DNA from: Nansenia antarctica
Taxonomy: Eukaryota; Chordata; Actinopteri; Argentiniformes; Microstomatidae
Direction: 5' to 3'
Length of the DNA stretch: 64,000 nt
Assembly (NCBI GenBank): GCA_963989245.1
Contig: OZ022351.1
Location: 21,209,616 to 21,273,615, forward strand
Positions within the stretch are counted from its first letter, which is position 1. Each line of letters begins with the position of its first letter. The notes under the pieces are model-generated. The model saw nothing but the letters and a program-made list of their open reading frames with translations. It did no database searches and was not told where the DNA came from. Shown piece after piece: positions 50,865-62,560 of this stretch. The position numbers and the translations under genes were made by a program.

Positions 50865-53800
50865 CTGAAGAAAACATAAAAACAAACATGATATGATGGA
50901 AGGTTTGTCGTCATTCACTATCAGTTACTGATTTACTAAACCCTCTTTGGTAGAAACTTTAATTACAGCTCAGAATAAATGGGTTATAACATGGTAATAA
51001 CAATGACCTATTAGTAGTATTGGTATGTACTGTATGTATCCAATGAATGTAACACAGTAATAAGCTACCCATTGAGTCTATGTTTTTATGCAGATGATGA
51101 AAGGGTACTCTGCTATTCATTAGGAGGCTGCTTCCTGTCAGGGGCTCATGTGGAATATGTGACAGCAGCTGGTGAAACCAGGAACAAGTCAGCAGACGAT
51201 TTAATGTTCAGACTTTTATTCAGAAAAATGTAAATACATTTCAGCATTGTTGAAAATCACGTACACACTCGCTAGACAACTAACACAGCTTGTTTTGTGA
51301 GCCTGCTAACGATGTAAAGTAGTGTTATAGTTAACTAGGTAGTAGTAGGGATTACTCACCGAATTATTTGCATTGCAATGTTTAGCTTGCCTAGTGAGTG
51401 TGTCATTGATTCTCAACATTGTTGAAATTTATTTTTTTTAATCCGAAATAAAGTCAGAACATTTTGATTGGTTGGCGACTTGTTCCGGGTTTCACCAGCT
51501 GCTGTCACAATTGTAAACATGGTCTTACTTGTCAGATGAATATGGGATATTTTAAGGGGGGAGTAAAATATAAACAGGTAATATAGAATATTCCAGGTCT
51601 TTTTTCCCCCACTTTATTTCACAACCTTCTCTGTTTTTGCATTACAGACCATGATCTTAGTTATTAAGACGGGATAAAACTATATGGGTAATATTGCATT
51701 TTCCAATTCTGATTCTATTTCAATAGTAAACACCTCCACTGTTTCTTGGTTATGAATCTAAATTAAATGTTTACTCATCAGTGTCAATTATTCAAGAACA
51801 ATTGGAAATGGTGTAACAACAATACAGAAACAAGCATCTTTCAGGAAAAATAATTAAGTGAAAACTACAGTCCGCCTTACCGTGTTAAAATAAGGTAAGT
51901 GTCTTTTTTATTACTGATAACTATCAGTATTTACTGGTATGTAAAGTGCTACCTAATCGTTGTTTTGAATAGAATCATTTCTGTAGAAATTCGAAAGGGA
52001 TGATTTGTCATCAAGTGAAAATGTGTCTTTGCAGATGAATAAAGCATTCATTCATTCATTCATTCATTCATTCGTTCATTCGTCATTGAAGATAGCAGTA
52101 GATGCAAAGGGCCAATTACCGTCATGTAAGCGTGCCTGATTGATATCTGAAACAAAACAGGAAAAAGGAAGACAATGAGATTCACAAAGTCTCAAACTTC
52201 ATTCAAACCATCACTATGTAACAGAAAAAGTATCCAGAAAACGTTTCCCTGCATTGTTCTGTTGCACCTATAAATACAATGGTTTATCTGAAAAAGCTGC
52301 AAAATATAGTAGAAGTAAAACTCAATATATTGTAATCTAGTGCAGTTTATTCTTGATGCCTATGACAGCAATACAAGCATCCAACTTTTTCACAATTTTT
52401 ACATAGTTGTCACATTATGACACATACGGTATAGGTATATGACCAAGCGTCACATTGCATAGTGACAAGTGCACTAGGAGTTTTTGGACATGAATGGGTC
52501 TGTAGCTGACGCATTGGAATGCTAACCTTGGTGTTGAGTCATCAATGGCTGTGAAAGGGCTTCTATATGTGGACTGGTCTCCGGATGCAAAGGACAGGAT
52601 GATAGGTTGATAGGATCATCATCATTATTCCAGGATGAGAAAAGTGGACAGGCTTCCTCCTCATAACCTGGTCCATTGTCAAATTAGTAAATGAGTGAGC
52701 CGTCCTCTGCATTATAGAAAGTCACCTTCTTCTCCTCACAATCCAGATAGACACTGACTTTGTTTGGACGTGTCTTATCAAGGACAGACTCCTCATCATC
52801 CATGGCTTTAAGCCTGTGACCATTGGACAGCCTGATTACCCAGAAGCCATTGGCAGGGCTCACAACTATCTGTCCCTTCCTGTTAGCTGTTGCCCTGGCA
52901 ACACCAAGCACCCAGTCATCCTTTCCCTCCACACACACCTCCCAGTAGGCCCGTGCAGGACGGCCCATAGTGCCCAACACATAAGGATCTTTATCAAAAT
53001 GCTCATTGTTTGGTCTTGGTGATGCTACATCTCTCCACTGGACTGTTTTCTTATCCTCTGATATCTGCATGTTAGGGTGAGCTGTGTCCACATCCAGAGT
53101 GACATCCACTGAGGAAAACATAACAATAAACATGATATGGAATGTTTTTCTTTATTCACTCAAAATTCTTACTGATTCATGAATTAATCGTCTTGAGTTT
53201 TTTAATACAATATTTTCAAGAATCTGAAAGGAATGTTCCTCTTCAACCAGAAAATGTGAATAAAAGCAAATAAAAAGAGAAACAGATTAATAGAGCATTA
53301 ATTCATTCATTCATGTATCATTCAAGACAGCAGTAGATGCAAGGAGACACATACCTTCATATAATGCACTTATTAATGCACCTTCATTCTGATTCTGATT
53401 CTGATCTGAAACAGAACAGGAAATGGAAACACAATAAGATTTCTCACATTTCATCACCCCGTAGCAGAAATGTATTTGGTTACAAAGGCAACTGGCTACA
53501 AACCAAGGTTACACAACTCTGGTCTCCATATTGATACAGGCCAAGTTTTGATATTAAATCATGCTGCATAACAGATTTCACTCACGAAAATATGATTCCC
53601 AAATTCATTAGGCTCTCTACTGCATTAGGCTTCACTCCTACAGCTGCATTCATAGCCAGACTAACAAGTTACTGGAACATGTAGTGCTTATTTGATTGAT
53701 TATCAGTCTTGATTCGTACAGCTTTGTGTTGATTTCTCAAAATATGATTCCCAAATTCATTAGGCTACGTACAGTGGGGGAAATAAGTGACAGGGAATTT

Positions 53801-56800
53801 GATCCCCTCCTGATTTTGTAAGTTTGCCCATTTACAAAGAAATGAATGGTCTAGGTTTATTGTAACACTGAAAGACTGAATATCAAAAATACAATCCAGA
53901 AAAACACTTAGAGGTTAGAGGGAGGGAGGTAAGGAAGGATGGAGGAACGGTAGAGGGAAGGAGGGAGGGAAGGTAGAGGAAAGTAGGGAGGGGATTGTGA
54001 GAGGGAGGGATGAAGAAAGGGAGGGATGGAAGGAGGAATGGAATGATGTAGGGAGAGTAGAGAGAGGGAGGGTAGAGGGAATGAGAGATGGAGGGAGGGA
54101 CAGAGGGATGGGGGGAGCCGGGAGGGATGGAGGAATGGGGGGAAGAAGGGATGAAGGCACACACACACACCAGTGTTGTAGTACTCGAGTCCAGGACTCA
54201 AATTTATTTATTTTTTGTCAGGACTCGAACCGATTTTCGGAGATGCCTGTTTTGTTTAGTCTTATTACTTGAGGTTTTGTTGATTCAGTGTTTCTTTGTG
54301 TAGGTGTGAGGGTTGTCCATTAAAACCCTTTCCCTTTTTACACTATTTAAGTGACTGACCATTTTTCTATGTTGTGGCTGGCTTTATGTATATATGGCTT
54401 TTGTGCAGCACTTTGGTTTGGTCCCTTTAGTTTCCTTGGGGTACTTTCAGCCATAACAATATCCATAGGCTGGACATGGACACATTGGTGTCACGTATTT
54501 TATTTTGTCTTTTTATAATGTTAACACACTTTTTTTAGTTTTATTTATAGAGCTCAAAATCACAAATTAGCAAATGTATATCAAACCTTTTGAGCAAAAG
54601 TGGACCATCCTTTTTAAATTAAATCACTACTTGTATTATAAGTACATGGCAACTTCAGTTAACCGTTCATCGAAGACACATCTGGAGGTAACAGAGCTGA
54701 CATACCATGTTGAGCAGATGGAGCTGCAGACACTGCTGGATCACACTCAACTCCACTAACCTCCTCTTCTGTGTGTGTCTGGTCAGCTGTAGGTGAAGAG
54801 ACTGAGTACACAGATACGATCTGTTACTGAGACATCAGTAGGCCTGACTCTTTGCTCTGGAATAATTTGCTTTGTTGTGTTTTCAGTCGGTGAAAACAGG
54901 ATGGTGACCTATCTCTGCTTAGTAACATTACATGTGAGTACATGGCAAATAACAATTTTCTGAATTATTCCATTTTTTTCCCCCCACAAAAAAGTGCTGT
55001 ATACTGTATATCAATGGTGATCTCATTAAATATGTACCCTTTTTAAAATATGTTACAGTCAGGGATTTTAAAATGCAATGGGATTGCATATCCTTCCCAC
55101 AGAATACATGAAGAACCTTGCAGGCTTGACTGGAGACAGAGTACTCTGCCTGCTTTGATTTGCAGCCACGCCTCATAGTCAGGCGATTTGCTCAGATTTT
55201 GAACTGATAATTATGTTACCCAGTAAATCCATTCCTCCCAAGCAGTCTCACACTGTTAGCCGTCAGCAATTTGGCAAATGCATTACATGGTAGTGTGTAT
55301 ATGAGCCTCACCTTGTTCAGTAAATGGTGCACTAGGAGTTGCTGGAAGTGGAAGGTTGTCGTCTGGTGGATGTGGCTTTAAAAGAATGTCTTGATGCTGA
55401 TTAGTCATGTGGTCTGAACTGGTCACCAGCCGTTGAGGATTCTCTGGTGAATGTGGAGGTAGTGTCTGGTGGATGTGGATAGATTTTGGAGGGCTCTCTT
55501 GGACTTTTGGAGGAGCTGCTGCATATGGGAGGGTCTTGGAAAGAGGGGTGGTCTTTAGCTGTAGTTGGGTCTCTAGTGGATGAGGAGAGGTCTCTGGGTG
55601 TGGAAGAGTATCTTTGTGTGTAGATGCCAATGTTTTTTGAGACCTACTACATGAATGCACATTATCAGCATTTGAAGTGGTCTCTATATATGGAGTGGTT
55701 CCTGAGTGTGGACGAGTCACTGATGTTGGAAGATTCTTTAGCCCTGACGGACCCTGTTGCTTTGGAGAGGTCTGTAGATGTAGAGGGGTCTCTGGATTTG
55801 CACGTCTCTCTGGCAGTTGTGGGGTCTGGAGCTGATGAGTGACCTCAAACTGTGAAGTGGTATCGTGGTGAAGAAGTAGTGATGCAGCGGACTCTGGTAA
55901 GACTCTGGTAAGTGTACCAGGTAAGACTCTGGTACCAGCGGACTCTGGTAAAGTCTTGGAAAGGGAAGGTTGTGATAAGTGAGGTACATGTGAGTACTTT
56001 GCCTTTGGAGAGGTATTGTGCCATGAGGTAACTACAGTTCCACAGGGTTTGGGTTGTAGAGTCACCTTAGCAGGTTGGCTCCCTTGATATACATGGGCCT
56101 TGTTAAGCGAAGTGGTCTGTGGAGATGTCTTAGGCTGTGGAGCAGGCTGTTGATATTGAGGGCTGTCAACTCCTGCATTATGCAGGTTGAAGTCTGGTGG
56201 ATGTGGCTTGAAAAGAATGTCTTGATACTGATTAGTCATGTGGTGTGAACTGGACACTCGCTGTTGAGGGTTCTCTGGTGAATGTGGAGGTAGTGTCTGG
56301 TGGATGTGGCTGGATTTTGGAGGGCTCTGAGACTGTACAAACTCTTGGACTTTGCTGAATTGATGTACATGGGCCTTGTTAAGCGAAGTGGTCTGTGGAG
56401 GTGTCTTGGGCTGTGGAGCAGTCTGTTGATATTGAGGGCTCTCAACACCTGCATTATTTAATTAAAACAATAAACATGTGATTCAATTGACATTCTTCAA
56501 TCTATTAAAGCTTTTTGGTGCTGGAAACCCAATTAGCATTAAGCAATTACTTCAAGTGGTTAGGCTTAGGTTTGGGCATTAACTTTGACTGGTTAGGGTA
56601 AAGGTGAATTGGCAGGAGAAGTTATTGGCAAACATTAGCTTTAGAAGCAGGACTTACCAAGCAAACATTCTAAATGCACTAGTTAGTTAGGGTTAAGGTT
56701 AGGTTTCAGGGTTAGGGTTCAGGGTTGGGGTTAGTTACCCAGCATGTTTTGCTCCAGTGGCTTCTTCCCTGCATGCCCATGGCGAGGTCTATGAGTCTCT

Positions 56801-58112
56801 AGGTGATACAGATGTATTGATGTACTCATACGTCCTCCTGTAAATGAAAATAAACAGGCAATCTCACTGTTGGTTCATTGTTTCTTCTTTCTACTGTGAA
56901 TTTAAACAATGGACCGTTCTTGGTCATTGTCACCAAAGGACCGTTCTTGGTCATTTTCACCGAAAGACCGTTCTTGGTCATTTATATAGCGGTGGTTTTC
57001 AACATTACCAAAGACCTGATGGCCTTGCAGAAACATCGATAAGATGCCAATCATAACGTTTGAATCCCAAGTGAGGTCATTATTGAGGACTATGGACCGT
57101 ATGAATGAAAATGTACTTCAATCCAGACCTGTGGCATTATGATGTTATCATCAACATCTTTGACATACAGTTCATAATAATTATTACTCAATTATTGTGG
57201 ATTGCTGTTTGACATGAATGCACTCTATACGTTGTGTTTTTTTACGATGATATTGTGTGTTGTAAATATGTTGGCTATTATAATAATCATTTAATATACA
57301 AATTATATATATATATATATATACGTATATATTATATTGCATTTCCAATGTTACATTATTAAATATGATTTCCTTTGTGTCATGGTGGCATTTGTCTGCT
57401 GATATGTGTGTTGACAACTCACCTTGTTTAGTCGCTGGTGGTGCAGGGGTCTCTGGCAGTTGAGGGGTCCCTCGCTTTTGAGGGGTCCATGGCTGTTGAG
57501 GTGTCCCCTGCTGTGGTCTGGTGTCTGTATTTTGAGGGTAGGCAGGTTGTGTAGTGGTTGCTAGATGTGAAACCACAGAGATAAGTAGATGTATAGTTGA
57601 TTAATTTACTTTAGACACATGTAGTTATTGTAGGCTGCGGTCCTCTGGATAAGAGTGTCTGCTTAATGTAAACATTTAAATAGAACAGTGTTCTACAATA
57701 TATCTGTCGATCAGTCCAATGAAATAATGTGGGCAACATATTTACCTTTTAAATACAGCCAAACTGTAACAAATAGTCCACCAACTGCAATTGCTATCAG
57801 GAACATCAGCATTTTGTGTCTGCAGTATACAACGCCACCTATACATAAATACAACTGTATTGAATCATTTTAAAAATGCTAACACTTAAAAAATTTAGGG
57901 ACATTTATACAATAATAATAACTTTTATTTGAATAGCACTTATCCTGCAAACGTTACAATTAATAACAATAATGTGTGTGTTCTTCTTGATAAAGTAATG
58001 ATATGTGTAGCATCTTCACCTTCTAAATACAGCCAAACTAGTCCACCAACTGTAACTGCTATCAGGATCATCAGCATTTTGCGTCTGCAGTATAAGACGC
58101 CACCTATAACAC
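50347..58112 (-). CDS. Transmembrane, Pro/Thr-rich, B30.2 gene (multi-exon model)
   Basis: Exons on the minus strand: TM exons 58112-58020 and 57838-57746 (duplicates), Pro-rich 57560-57423, Pro/Thr/His-rich 56448-55312, short 53405-53355, B30.2 53108-52684, short 52146-52120, B30.2 50864-50347. Every exon I could phase is phase 1 on both sides, so all can be joined in frame. The protein would have a membrane span followed by a long repetitive cytoplasmic stalk and a B30.2 sensor, resembling a butyrophilin with an unusual tail. No Ig or signal-peptide exon was found upstream in the window. Whether both B30.2 exons and both TM exons belong to one gene, to alternative transcripts or to two tandem genes cannot be told from sequence alone. 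Confidence 0.6.
51158..51509. mobile_element. MITE with ~32-bp terminal inverted repeats
   Basis: The ends TGTGACAGCAGCTGGTGAAA and TTTCACCAGCTGCTGTCACA continue for about 32 bp with one mismatch. Inner blocks (CACACTCGCTAG and CTAGTGAGTGTGT) are also inverted. It lies in the intron between the B30.2 copies. No clear target duplication. Confidence 0.85.
52040..52081. repeat. (ATTC)n microsatellite
   Basis: About nine ATTC units. A similar ATTC run with the same downstream AGATAGCAGTAGATGCAA-like text occurs near 53300, showing that the duplication includes the intron. Confidence 0.9.
52120..52146 (-). CDS. 27-nt micro-exon before B30.2 copy 1
   Basis: The minus strand has acceptor TGTTTCAG and donor GTAATT; phase 1-1. 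It reads INQARLHD and leads directly into V-DVTLDVDTAHP. Confidence 0.7.
52684..53108 (-). CDS. B30.2 exon, copy 2, truncated by a premature stop
   Basis: Nearly identical to copy 1, including DVTLDVDTAHPNMQISEDKK and DDWVLGVARATANRKG. A TAA (complement at 52684-52686) follows GSLIY where copy 1 continues SFDNGPGYEGG. Recognisable sequence (FDNGPGYEEEACPLFSSWNN) continues in frame beyond it to about 52610. The product would lack the last B30.2 strands; it may be a decaying copy or a splice variant. Confidence 0.82.
53355..53405 (-). CDS. 51-nt micro-exon before B30.2 copy 2
   Basis: Acceptor GTTTCAG and donor GTATGT on the minus strand; phase 1-1. It encodes NQNQNQNEGALISALYE, with a 6-bp QN repeat. 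Confidence 0.65.
53772..53905 (+). mobile_element. Tc1-like transposon end fragment
   Basis: TACAGTGGGGGAAATAAGTG followed by GATCCCCTCCTGATTTTGTA, the inverted-repeat end of a common fish Tc1 family. Only the terminal part remains. Confidence 0.75.
53912..54160. repeat. (GGGA/GGAA)n purine-rich tract
   Basis: About 250 bp of strand-asymmetric GGAGGG repeats. Frames through it give meaningless Pro/Ser or Glu/Gly repeats. Confidence 0.9.
54170..55311. other. Intron sequence of the B30.2 gene
   Basis: I see no further exon that can be supported. Confidence 0.45.
55312..56448 (-). CDS. Large Pro/Thr/His-rich exon with internal repeats
   Basis: 1137 nt between acceptor AATAATGCAG and donor AAG|GTGAGG, open throughout in phase 1-1 (378 codons). 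It is low in complexity: SPQYQQ(P/T)APQPKT(S/P)PQTTS occurs twice, as do PPKS(I/S)HIHQTLPPHSPENPQ and HHMTNQYQDILFKPHPPD / DHMTNQHQDILLKPHPPD. No known domain is visible. By position it would be cytoplasmic, between the membrane span and B30.2. The repeats show the exon grew by internal duplication of roughly 280-bp and larger blocks. Confidence 0.65.
56449..56880. repeat. Segmental duplicate, empty-site copy
   Basis: This matches about 58113-58880 (ACCTGCATTATTTAATTAAA ... TTACCCAGCATGTTTTGCTC ...). It keeps a single GGTTAAGG at 56691-56698, where the other copy has the MITE. Confidence 0.85.
57423..57560 (-). CDS. Pro/Thr/Gln-rich exon
   Basis: 138 nt, acceptor CACATCTAG, donor GTGAGT, phase 1-1. 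It reads TTTQPAYPQNTDTRPQQGTP, then repeated TPQ units. Its end (PAPPATKQ) resembles that of the large exon (PSAPFTEQ), so the two exons share ancestry. Confidence 0.65.
57746..57838 (-). CDS. Transmembrane exon, copy A
   Basis: 93 nt, phase 1-1, acceptor TATGTATAG, donor GTAAAT. It encodes YCRHK then MLMFLIAIAVGGLFVTVWLY, one clear membrane span with a basic flank. Confidence 0.7.
58020..58112 (-). CDS. Transmembrane exon, copy B
   Basis: 93 nt, the same length and phase as copy A. It encodes YCRRK then MLMILIAVTVGGLVWLYLE, with acceptor AATAATGCAG and donor GTGAAG. The acceptor side is the duplicated intron also found before the large Pro-rich exon. Confidence 0.7.
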
Positions 58113-58579
58113 CTGCATTATTTAATTAAAACAATAAACATATTATTCAATTTACATTCTTCAATCTGTTCAAGCTTTTTGGTGCTTAGGTTTGGGTTTG
58201 CCTGTTGGGTGGATTGTCAGGGGATGGTATTAGCTTTAGAAGCAGGACTTACCAAGCAAACATTCTAAATGCACTAGTTAGGTAGGGTTAAGGCAGTGGT
58301 GTAGTCTACGTGATACGCAGGACTACGCCGTATACCCACTAGGAAAGGCCAAGGATTTCCGTATACCCACTTAAAAATGTGTGAGGATACGTAACGGCGT
58401 TTTGTGACAGAACTTTCACTTTCATTCATAAAATTCACCCCGTCTGTGTTACGAAGCACTTGACTTTTGGACCATTGGGACTGACTATAGCGTCATATAT
58501 ACCATCAACGGGGGGAGATGCGACATGAAATATGTCAAAATGCAGCACTACCATGCACAGATCAGCCTTAGAACATGTA

Positions 58580-58639
<60 letters not shown>

Positions 58640-58880
58640 CGTTAGACAGGGAGCGCAGTTCCGAAATGAACGATATGAAAAAAATCACAGTATACCCACT
58701 AGAAAAAACTAGACTACACCACTGGGTTAAGGTTAGGTTTCAGGGTTAGGGTTCAGGGTTGGGGTTAGTTACCCAGCATGTTTTGCTCCGGTGGCTTCTT
58801 CCGTGAGGTCTATGAGTCTCTAGCTGATACGGAGGTATTGATGTACTCATACGTCTTCCTGTAAATGAAAATAAACAGGC
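58113..58880. repeat. Segmental duplicate, MITE-containing copy
   Basis: Duplicate of about 56449-56880 with a 431-bp MITE plus 8-bp duplication inserted, and small deletions. Confidence 0.85.
58294..58724. mobile_element. hAT-type MITE (431 bp), copy 2
   Basis: The ends CAGTGGTGTAGTCTA and TAGACTACACCACTG are flanked by the exact duplication GGTTAAGG (58286-58293 and 58725-58732). Same family as 17550-17961, opposite orientation, with a (TA)n expansion at 58587-58638. Confidence 0.95.
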
Positions 58881-60160
58881 AATCTCACAAAACAAAAACC
58901 GGACACGACACGACACGACACGACTTGGGAGTAATTCCACAGCTCCAAACAGTATAGTCTCGATGAATATCCTCAGGGGTTCTCTTTGATATGGCATTTC
59001 AATCAGAGCATCTTTCAAATACCTTTCAAAACACCCGCCAACAGGCAAGCCACTCCCCCATTATTTTTTTTAAAACGCCTGCTTACACCTACATTTTCAA
59101 ATGACCCATTGATATCTGATACCTGTGCTTACACTGGTAACATTTATAACTCTTTTATATATATTATAATAGTTAAAATACCGACGCTCATCCATGATCA
59201 GACGTTGCTGAGGTGCTGGAACTGAAGTATCAATAGAGTGCAAAATAACAGCATCCGCACACTCAAACACAGTGCAAAAAAACGTAGTTTATTGCGAGCT
59301 CTCTGTCATAGACCTTCTTCAGGCATATATTATAATCAGTACTCGTAAAAGAAAATCAGGGGGGATGGTGGATTTGATAATATGGGGACAATTTTAGAAT
59401 CCCCACTGCGTCAGTGACTTCAGTGTCAGTGACTTCAGTGTCAGTGACTTGGGAAAAATGTCATTGCATGTGTGCGTGCCCCCTCGCCCACAGTATTTGT
59501 CTCATTATGCGCAAAACTAATTGTTGAAATAGCAGCAATACCACGTTCATTGATAAAATGACATAAGAGATGGAAGGGGGGGGATGGCAGTTTTAGAAGG
59601 GGGATGATTTTGACCTCCCCCCTCAACTCGAGTGCTGATTATAATATAAAGCCATTGCTTTCCGAAGTATGTTTAGAGGTCTGCAAAATAGTGCGCACAT
59701 TTTAAGGCGGAGAAGAAAGAGCACTTCACTGTTGAAGTGAGTGAAACTCACGTCAAACATCATCAAAATGCGAAGACCGTCGTATTTTCAATGACGTGTG
59801 TAATGTCGCTTGGACATAGAATTATAACACTTGAGTCTGGGTTCAACAAAGGTACAACCAGTTTACTTCGGTTCTCGTAGACACCTGTCAGTCACCTACT
59901 GGCGCATTCGCCGTCCCCGACTATGAATTAACCCATTCATTATATCTTCCCCCTTTAAGGAAACATTACAAAGCTGTACATTGACTTTAACTGTAATCAA
60001 CTGAACTAACCTGTAACATAGTTGCAGTTTAACACCACAGCTTAACAATTCCAAAGTCATAAATACCAAGTGGAACATCACAATGGCAAAACATCACATA
60101 GAACCAGGTTTGTATATATCTTTTCCAGTCTACGAACCGGCTTACTCACTCTGCCATATC
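58881..60160. other. Non-coding stretch
   Basis: I see no gene here. It contains a short (ACACG)n run near 58900-58925 and a dispersed-repeat piece near 59270-59330 (AACGTAGTTTATTGCGAGCT). Confidence 0.45.
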
Positions 60161-60164
60161 TCCT

Positions 60165-60325
60165 TTAATGGTTAGGGGAGAGAGATCCAACCTGTGTCTC
60201 CAGAAGTCAATGATGATTTATTTTGTCTTCTTAATGCTTAGTGTAAGGTTATTGCCTGTGCACCATCTTATCAGTTTATGGACTTCATCCCTGTAGGCTG
60301 TCTCATCATAGCTTTCAGTCACGTG
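60165..60325 (-). mobile_element. LINE reverse-transcriptase fragment
   Basis: The minus strand reads VTESYDETAYRDEVHKLIRW, CTGNNLTLSIKKTK and, after a stop, IIIDFWRH. This is the stretch after the RT active site in CR1/Rex-type LINEs. Confidence 0.7.
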
Positions 60326-60329
60326 GTTT

Positions 60330-61445
60330 CTTCCCTAGCAACCACCAACCTGACGGGCAAAAAGTATCATAGCAACATCGCTCAACATGGCGAGTGGACG
60401 CAATTTACCGGCTGCCTACTATTTAGACCACCTCACCCATGAAGAACTATCAAGATACACGACGGTGATAGGAGAGTAGGATTGACACCATTCAAATGGT
60501 TTTGCATTCCATGTCTTCTACTCTATCCGGACACGTTGGAATTATTTTCCTAACCCCCGGAGAATCAAAGTTATTGACCCGCAAAGGCGGGTGCCTCCTT
60601 GACCGGCTTTGCCCGTGAATAACACCGGTTATGGAGGTGGTGCAAACACAAGACTATTATTGCTAAATTCACCATCAGTATACGGTCATTTTGAGCCCTT
60701 AACCACCGCGCTGACACCCCGAGAAGATATACTTTTAATATGAAACTCGATCAACCGGGAGTTCTACCGCTGCTGGACGAAACTCCCAACTCCCGCTGTT
60801 AGCGGGGCGAGGGAATATTTCTATCCGGGAATTCGCTCCTTGCTGTGTCCACGGTGATAGGAGTGGAGGATCGACTCCATTCAAAAACGTTTGGATTCCC
60901 TGGCTTCTCCTCTTTCCGGACACGTTGGAATTATTTTCCTAACCCACGGGAAATCAAAGTTATTGACCGGCAAAGGGTGCCTCCTTGACCGGCTTTTCCC
61001 GTGAATAACACCGGTTATGGAGGTGGTGCAAACACAAGACTATTATTGCTAAATTCACCATCAGTATACGGTCATTTTGAGCCCTTAACCACCGCGCTGA
61101 CACCCCGAGAAGATATACTTTTAATATGAAACTCGATCAACCGGGAGTTCTACCTCTGCTGGACGAAACTCCCAACTCCCGCTGTTAGCGGGCGAGGGAA
61201 TATTTCTATCCGGGAATTCGCTCCTTGCTGTGTCCACGGTGATAGGAGTGGAGGATCGACTCCATTCAAAAACTTTTGGATTCCCTGGCTTCTCCTCTTT
61301 CCGAACACGTTAGAATTATTTTCCTAACCCACGGGAAATCAAAGTTATTAACCCGCAAAAAGTGGGTTTTGCCCGTGGGTTTTGCCCGCAAAAAGTGCCT
61401 TTTGCCCGTCAGGTGGGCGTTTCCACTATGCCGTGACGTCACATT
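60330..61445. mobile_element. Unclassified DNA-transposon derivative with internal tandem duplication
   Basis: Inverted ends share ACCTGACGGGCAAAA (left about 60350) and TTTTGCCCGTCAGGT (right about 61390), near GTCACGT/GTGACGTCAC. A short frame near 60388 reads MASGRNLPAAYYLDHLTHEE, reminiscent of the N-terminus of transposon-borne YqaJ-like nucleases, and then enters the tandem block. Assignment to a superfamily is not possible by eye. Confidence 0.5.
60462..61350. repeat. ~387-bp tandem repeat, 2.3 copies
   Basis: Units start ACGGTGATAGGAG at 60462, 60851 and 61236 (389 and 385 bp). Shared text includes CACCATCAGTATACGGTCAT and CGGGAGTTCTACC. Confidence 0.93.
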
Positions 61446-61844
61446 TTAAGCTACTCAAATTAACATATCCATTACACTTTTACATTAAGGTCACATTTGT
61501 AAAGCTTATATGAATGGTTTCTAATTTGTTAAAAACTACGTATAAGCAGTTTATTTTTCAATTATAAACCATCTTACAAACAACAGTTATAACTCATTAG
61601 TTTAGATTGTTCGATATTCACTTGGTGCTTGCCAAATAGAGAGCTTGCATTCAGGAGCCAGTTATTAATGCTTTATAAATGCACTTATACATGCTTTAAA
61701 AACCCCAACCTGCGAGCAACACAAACACAGACAGACAAACAACCAACAAGCAGACAGGGATACGAGATCGTCACAAGTCACTACAGTTTACTCAGAATGG
61801 TACAATAAATTAAAAAACATCCAGTGAAAGGCAGTTCTGTGGAT

Positions 61845-61980
61845 GGAAATGCCTCATTGATGAGAGAGGTCAACGGGTCAATGGCCTGACTGGTTCGAGC
61901 TGGCAGACGCATCGAACCTTGAGGCGGATGGGCTGCAACAGCAGAAAGCCACGTCGGGTTCCACTTCTGTCATAAGTGTT
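61845..61980 (+). mobile_element. Tc1-like transposase fragment
   Basis: The segment contains ATGGCCTGACTGGTTCGAGC and, after a deletion, CGAACCTTGAGGCGGATGGG, which correspond to the helix-turn-helix and linker of a Tc1-type transposase (TLRRMG). No complete frame. Confidence 0.6.
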
Positions 61981-62334
61981 ATAGTATTCCTAATAAAGTG
62001 TTCAGTGAGTGTATTGTAATAAGCTATCGGACTGCTCTTAAAAAGCTATCGATATGCTCTTAAAATCATAGTGTCACAATACAAGTAAAACTGGCTAGCG
62101 TTCTCACTATACATTATCCCAGCTTTTCACATGCATTACTTGATGTATACATTCAAGACTGTAAATATGTGTTTTATGTTGTATCATGGCAACACTTCCA
62201 CACAAATAAACAGAACTCAAATATTAATAATAATAATATATCATTCCATATACAATAGGTAGATTTGAGGTAAACCCTAGATAAAGTACTATCAAATTAA
62301 AGCTGAAAAGAGTGGTAGGCCTACCTTCAAGTTC

Positions 62335-62560
62335 AAGTTTCAAGGTTCAAGTTTTATTGTTATGTCACATTACACAAGTGTCAGAGAGTAACATTCTTAG
62401 GCTTGGGTTTCTGACATTACAGCACAAGACAATACGGCAATAGGCACAAGTCAAGATAAAAAAGTGACAATAGTACAGGACATAAGTGAATTAGCAGTAC
62501 AAATAGTAAATTAAATAGATAGTTCAATAGCTTGATAGTTCAATGCTCTGATGGCAATGT
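62335..62560 (-). repeat. LINE 3'-tail-like repeat
   Basis: The minus strand ends in AATAAAACTTGAACCTTGAA and further TTGAA units, the style of microsatellite terminus seen on the other LINEs here. No coding part. Confidence 0.4.

Noticed and set aside
53883..54303. Pro/Ser-rich and Gly/Glu-rich open frames
   Set aside because: They arise from a GGAGGG purine tract; no start context, splice sites or homology.
58746..59048. 100-aa minus-strand frame upstream of the TM exons as an Ig exon
   Set aside because: No Ig Cys/Trp pattern or splice signals; part of it overlaps the duplicated repeat.
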